DNA of 64,000 bases. Source: Corbicula japonica. Lineage: Eukaryota; Mollusca; Bivalvia; Venerida; Cyrenidae. The position numbers and the translations under genes were made by a program. Below the pieces are notes generated by a model. That model saw only the letters and a program-made list of their open reading frames with translations. It ran no database searches and had not been told where the DNA came from. The stretch spans positions 6,593,380-6,657,379 of the forward strand of contig JAZAYU010000010.1 in the NCBI GenBank assembly GCA_038501625.1, given 5' to 3'. Of the stretch, positions 61,378 through 64,000 are shown piece after piece; position 1 is the stretch's first letter, and the number at the start of each line of letters is the position of its first letter.

Positions 61378-63974
61378 CTGAAACAAAGAGCGAGATATTG
61401 ATCACCAGGTCTTGATAATAATTTTATCATAGTATCGTTTTAACTTTCACCATTATAACTCATGCTGTTAGTAATTTAACCTATCATACAAGGCTCGACA
61501 ATTTTGTATTTTTAAACAACATTGAATGGCTTATATTATAAGTACTACTAAATTATTGTATTTAATGGTAATAGTTATTATTCTTTAAAAAACACGATAA
61601 AATCGCAAGTTTAAAAAGTGATTGAGTGTAAATAAACAATTATCCCCAGACCTGCTGAATTCAGGTTAAATTTTAAATATTAGTTTTGTATCTCTTTCCG
61701 AACGAAATAACGTTCACTAAATTTTAAATATCTGGACAAAAGTCCTTAGATTGCAACGTGATTTGTGCATTCTCTTACAAGAAAAAGTCTGCTGTCCTTG
61801 TTCTATATTTAATAACATATTGCAGTTAAATTCACGAGCGGGGTTAACCTTGCCAATGCAAAATGCAGCAGCACAGATCTTGTTCAGAAGGGATTTTGCC
61901 CTATCAGTCACTGCTCATCGATTATCTACTGTTACAATAGCAGAAACTAAGACTCTAAAAATCAAAACTTATTGTTCTTGATATACGACACGGGTTTGGC
62001 CGAGTCTACACAGGTTGGGTGTTCCTGAATTCAGCAGATAAGGGTTACTTTCGAAACCGGATATAGGTTAGTTTTGAAATGGCAAGTGTAGGAAACGGAA
62101 CGTCGGAGTAGGTGATAACGTACACAAGGATGGTGTTAGGGAAGATCCAGACTGCGCGTGAGTAGGTTGGAGATTTTAAAGCAGATAAAACAGGAACAGA
62201 TAAAGGTTTGAAAAATCGGAAATGATCAATACAGTCCACTTAACATTAATGAAGTTTGAAATTAGTTTAAAACAAAAATAAACGCACACACACTTGTTCT
62301 GAGACAATACAAATAATGAAAGGTTTAAAAGAATATAAATACGATACGAGTAGACCGTATTTTGGAAGGAATTTAAAGGCAGAAAAAATAAGAGAAAAAG
62401 AGAAGCCTGTATGATATAAAATGTTAAAAATATAATTAGCACAACATGAAAAGCAAACAACGTTATTCTAGGTAGCACAGCAAACAAAGAAAAAGAAATA
62501 TACATGGTTCAAGCGCATCATTATAAAACTAACTCCGGAAACCAGCCTGATTTCAAATGTGAAGCAGCCGATTGGTAGGCACTGAATCCAGTCTACCAAC
62601 TAACCAATCACAAGCGAAGGTTGTTATGCTGGTTCCCTAGTTGTATAATCAATAGAAAGACATGTCACAGAGGTACATTGCCCAGACTTCATAAATATCA
62701 TTATCTTCAAATTTCGTCATTTGTCTTGTTACAGAAGGCCTAAAAGTCTATTAACCATTGTATCATGAAGTCCAAGCCACACATTGAAATAATATACTAT
62801 ATGTATTTTAAGTATTTGCATGGTTTTCCTCTGTAAATTCGACGTTCCCACAAAGCAAACAAGAAAACTAAATGCAACAGCATATATACGATTGTTGCTA
62901 CCGGCTAAAGAGCAACGCCGTGAAAACAAGTCTTCGGGAATCCTACGTCATTGCAATTGGTTTTTCGTAGAAACTTTGTTCTGCATTTAAAATAAGTTGT
63001 GTTTACAATTTTCTCAAAATTTAATTTCAAATAAGTCGAACAAAAACATAATTTAATTGCCTAATAAAGATTTCAGGAAAAGTGCAGTTTTGCCTATTCT
63101 AAGACCTCGAACCGAAGACACATTTTCTGATGACGTATACAATATATGTATTAGTAAGCAGACGATAAGCAGACGGTACAAATTTGTGCTTGATATTAAC
63201 CTAAAGCATCCCGTGCCTCGTTTAGTCCTTCCAACCGAAAGCTTTTGCACCAAAACGGAAGCACAATTTCTTGGGAAATTTGCCCGTTTTAGGCACTTCC
63301 GCAAAGTAACCAGCTGTCCGACAAAACCTAGTAAACGAAAGTGGTAACATATAATACCATGTCATAAATATTTCATATCTTATCTCATACCGATACCTTA
63401 GACATAAAAAAATTATTTATAGCTCTGAAATCATGTTATTCTAAAAACAATAGTTCAGCGTAATAAAAAGCCTAATCACCGTTACCTTACAGTTGTATAA
63501 TACCTATACTGTATAAATTGCCTCATTCTAGCTCATGCGACATTTTACATATATAGACATACACTTAAACCACCTCGCGCATGCAAAAAAAGAAACTAAA
63601 ACAACGATGAAACACAATACTGCTTTTTGACTGCTGTTCAGAATTGGTTGACGGAACTACTTTCAAAATTGTAATTTATTTTCGCTACTAAGCTTCTAAT
63701 TCGGAGAGACAAGAGTTCAGTCGACCAAATGAACGAGATGATTTTACAAATTCACCATGAAGCGACAAGTATTCCTACCTCATTGCCCTGCTAAGTTTCT
63801 CGTAAGTCATGCCTGGGTTGTTCTTTTTCCTGCCCCACATTTGAGCAACCGCTTCGCTTTGAACGAACCGGAACACCCCGGTCTCTTTTTCTTCCCATCG
63901 CAGCAAGTGGGGATTGAACTTTGGGTCTTTGAGCAAATCACGAATGAATTCCCAGAGATGGTTACCCTTTGAGA
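61290..63974 (-). CDS. ESE-type ETS transcription factor (ELF3/ELF5/EHF class), 3' part
   Basis: Two exons separated by a 2.4-kb intron encode the C-terminal 93 residues, which are a complete ETS DNA-binding domain running to the stop codon. The family binds GGAA/T cores through the third helix. The ESE class, with the ETS domain at the extreme C-terminus and ending near 'YKFG-N---GW', acts mainly in epithelial differentiation genes in vertebrates and normally has an N-terminal Pointed/SAM domain, which must lie beyond the window's right edge. I cannot say which vertebrate paralogue it corresponds to; invertebrates probably have an undivided ancestor. Confidence 0.92.
62520..62650. mobile_element. 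Diverged CCAAT-type palindrome in the ETS intron
   Basis: TTATAAAACTAACTCCGGAAACCAGCC at the left is roughly mirrored by AACCAATCACAAGCG and GGTTCCCTAGTTGTATAA at the right. Probably a relative of the CCAAT-palindrome MITEs. Confidence 0.5.
63779..63974 (-). CDS. ETS gene, penultimate coding exon
   Basis: Encodes [14 protein letters not shown] through [11 protein letters not shown]. It has the ETS tryptophans (HLWEF, RWEE, MWGRKKN) and helix 3 ([13 protein letters not shown]) with the two arginines that contact GGA. Acceptor ATCATTACAG; donor ATGAG|GTAGGA, phase 2 out. A 71-codon plus-strand frame here is its shadow. Confidence 0.95.
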
Positions 63975-64000
63975 CTGTAATGATAAAGAGTGTTAATGGT

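Noticed and set aside
63053..63347. Short ORFs on both strands (83 and 96 codons)
   Set aside because: Overlapping opposite frames in the ETS intron with no recognisable motif; length is compatible with chance.
63757..63972. 71-codon plus-strand ORF at the right edge
   Set aside because: It is antisense to the ETS-domain exon.

Overview
This is AT-rich eukaryotic DNA, dense in short transposons and tandem arrays. It holds one complete multi-exon gene and the end of a second. The organism is inferred to be a bivalve mollusc, perhaps a heterodont clam. The grounds are pearl/HINE-like elements (terminal hairpins around tandem arrays), a tRNA-headed V-SINE/RUDI-like SINE, and TTAA-flanked palindromic MITEs of a kind common in clam genomes. 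That is pattern memory, not a search. No bacterial, organellar or viral gene organisation is seen, and no intact transposase or reverse transcriptase.

Gene 1 (minus strand, about 48.5 kb down to 13.9 kb) is the ZNF143/ZNF76 (Staf) transcription factor. I assembled it by eye from 15 coding exons whose GT/AG borders and phases all agree. They give a 748-residue protein with an acidic N-terminus, three 'L-x-DG-T-A' activation repeats, seven C2H2 fingers (residues about 376-577) and a C-terminal tail. A non-coding first exon with a YY1-like motif and a short upstream ORF is proposed near 48.48 kb. Gene 2 (minus strand, entering from the right edge) is the last two coding exons of an ESE-type ETS factor (ELF3/ELF5/EHF class), with a complete ETS domain and a 3'UTR of about 1.4 kb.

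Layout. 1-13 kb: mostly non-coding, with two inverted intron-bearing tRNA-Leu(CAA)-like genes (2.6 and 3.6 kb), foldback elements (5.3-7.5 kb), a 42-bp minisatellite (7.7-8.6 kb) and MITEs. 13.9-48.5 kb: the ZNF143 gene, its introns packed with TTAA (piggyBac-like) twin-hairpin MITEs, CCAAT-palindrome MITEs, five pearl/HINE-like elements (16.5, 19.5, 25.2, 37.4 and 39.1 kb), a hAT-like element nested in a MITE (22.9-24.1 kb) and a 1.5-kb TIR element present twice in tandem (33.4-36.4 kb). 45.2-46.0 kb: a 37-bp satellite. 49-60 kb: intergenic, with one SINE, a 95-bp satellite (50.0-51.1 kb), a 23-24-bp G-rich satellite (54.5-55.2 kb) and an unrecognised 153-codon ORF. 60-64 kb: the ETS gene.

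The most interesting signals are: transposon ends sitting right beside several ZNF143 splice sites, with exon 4 bracketed by two palindromic MITEs; conserved hairpin architecture with different stems in the five pearl-like elements; a 15-bp motif recurring seven times in intron 9 and nowhere explained; and a 23-bp duplication carrying ETS sites over the stop codon of the ETS gene.
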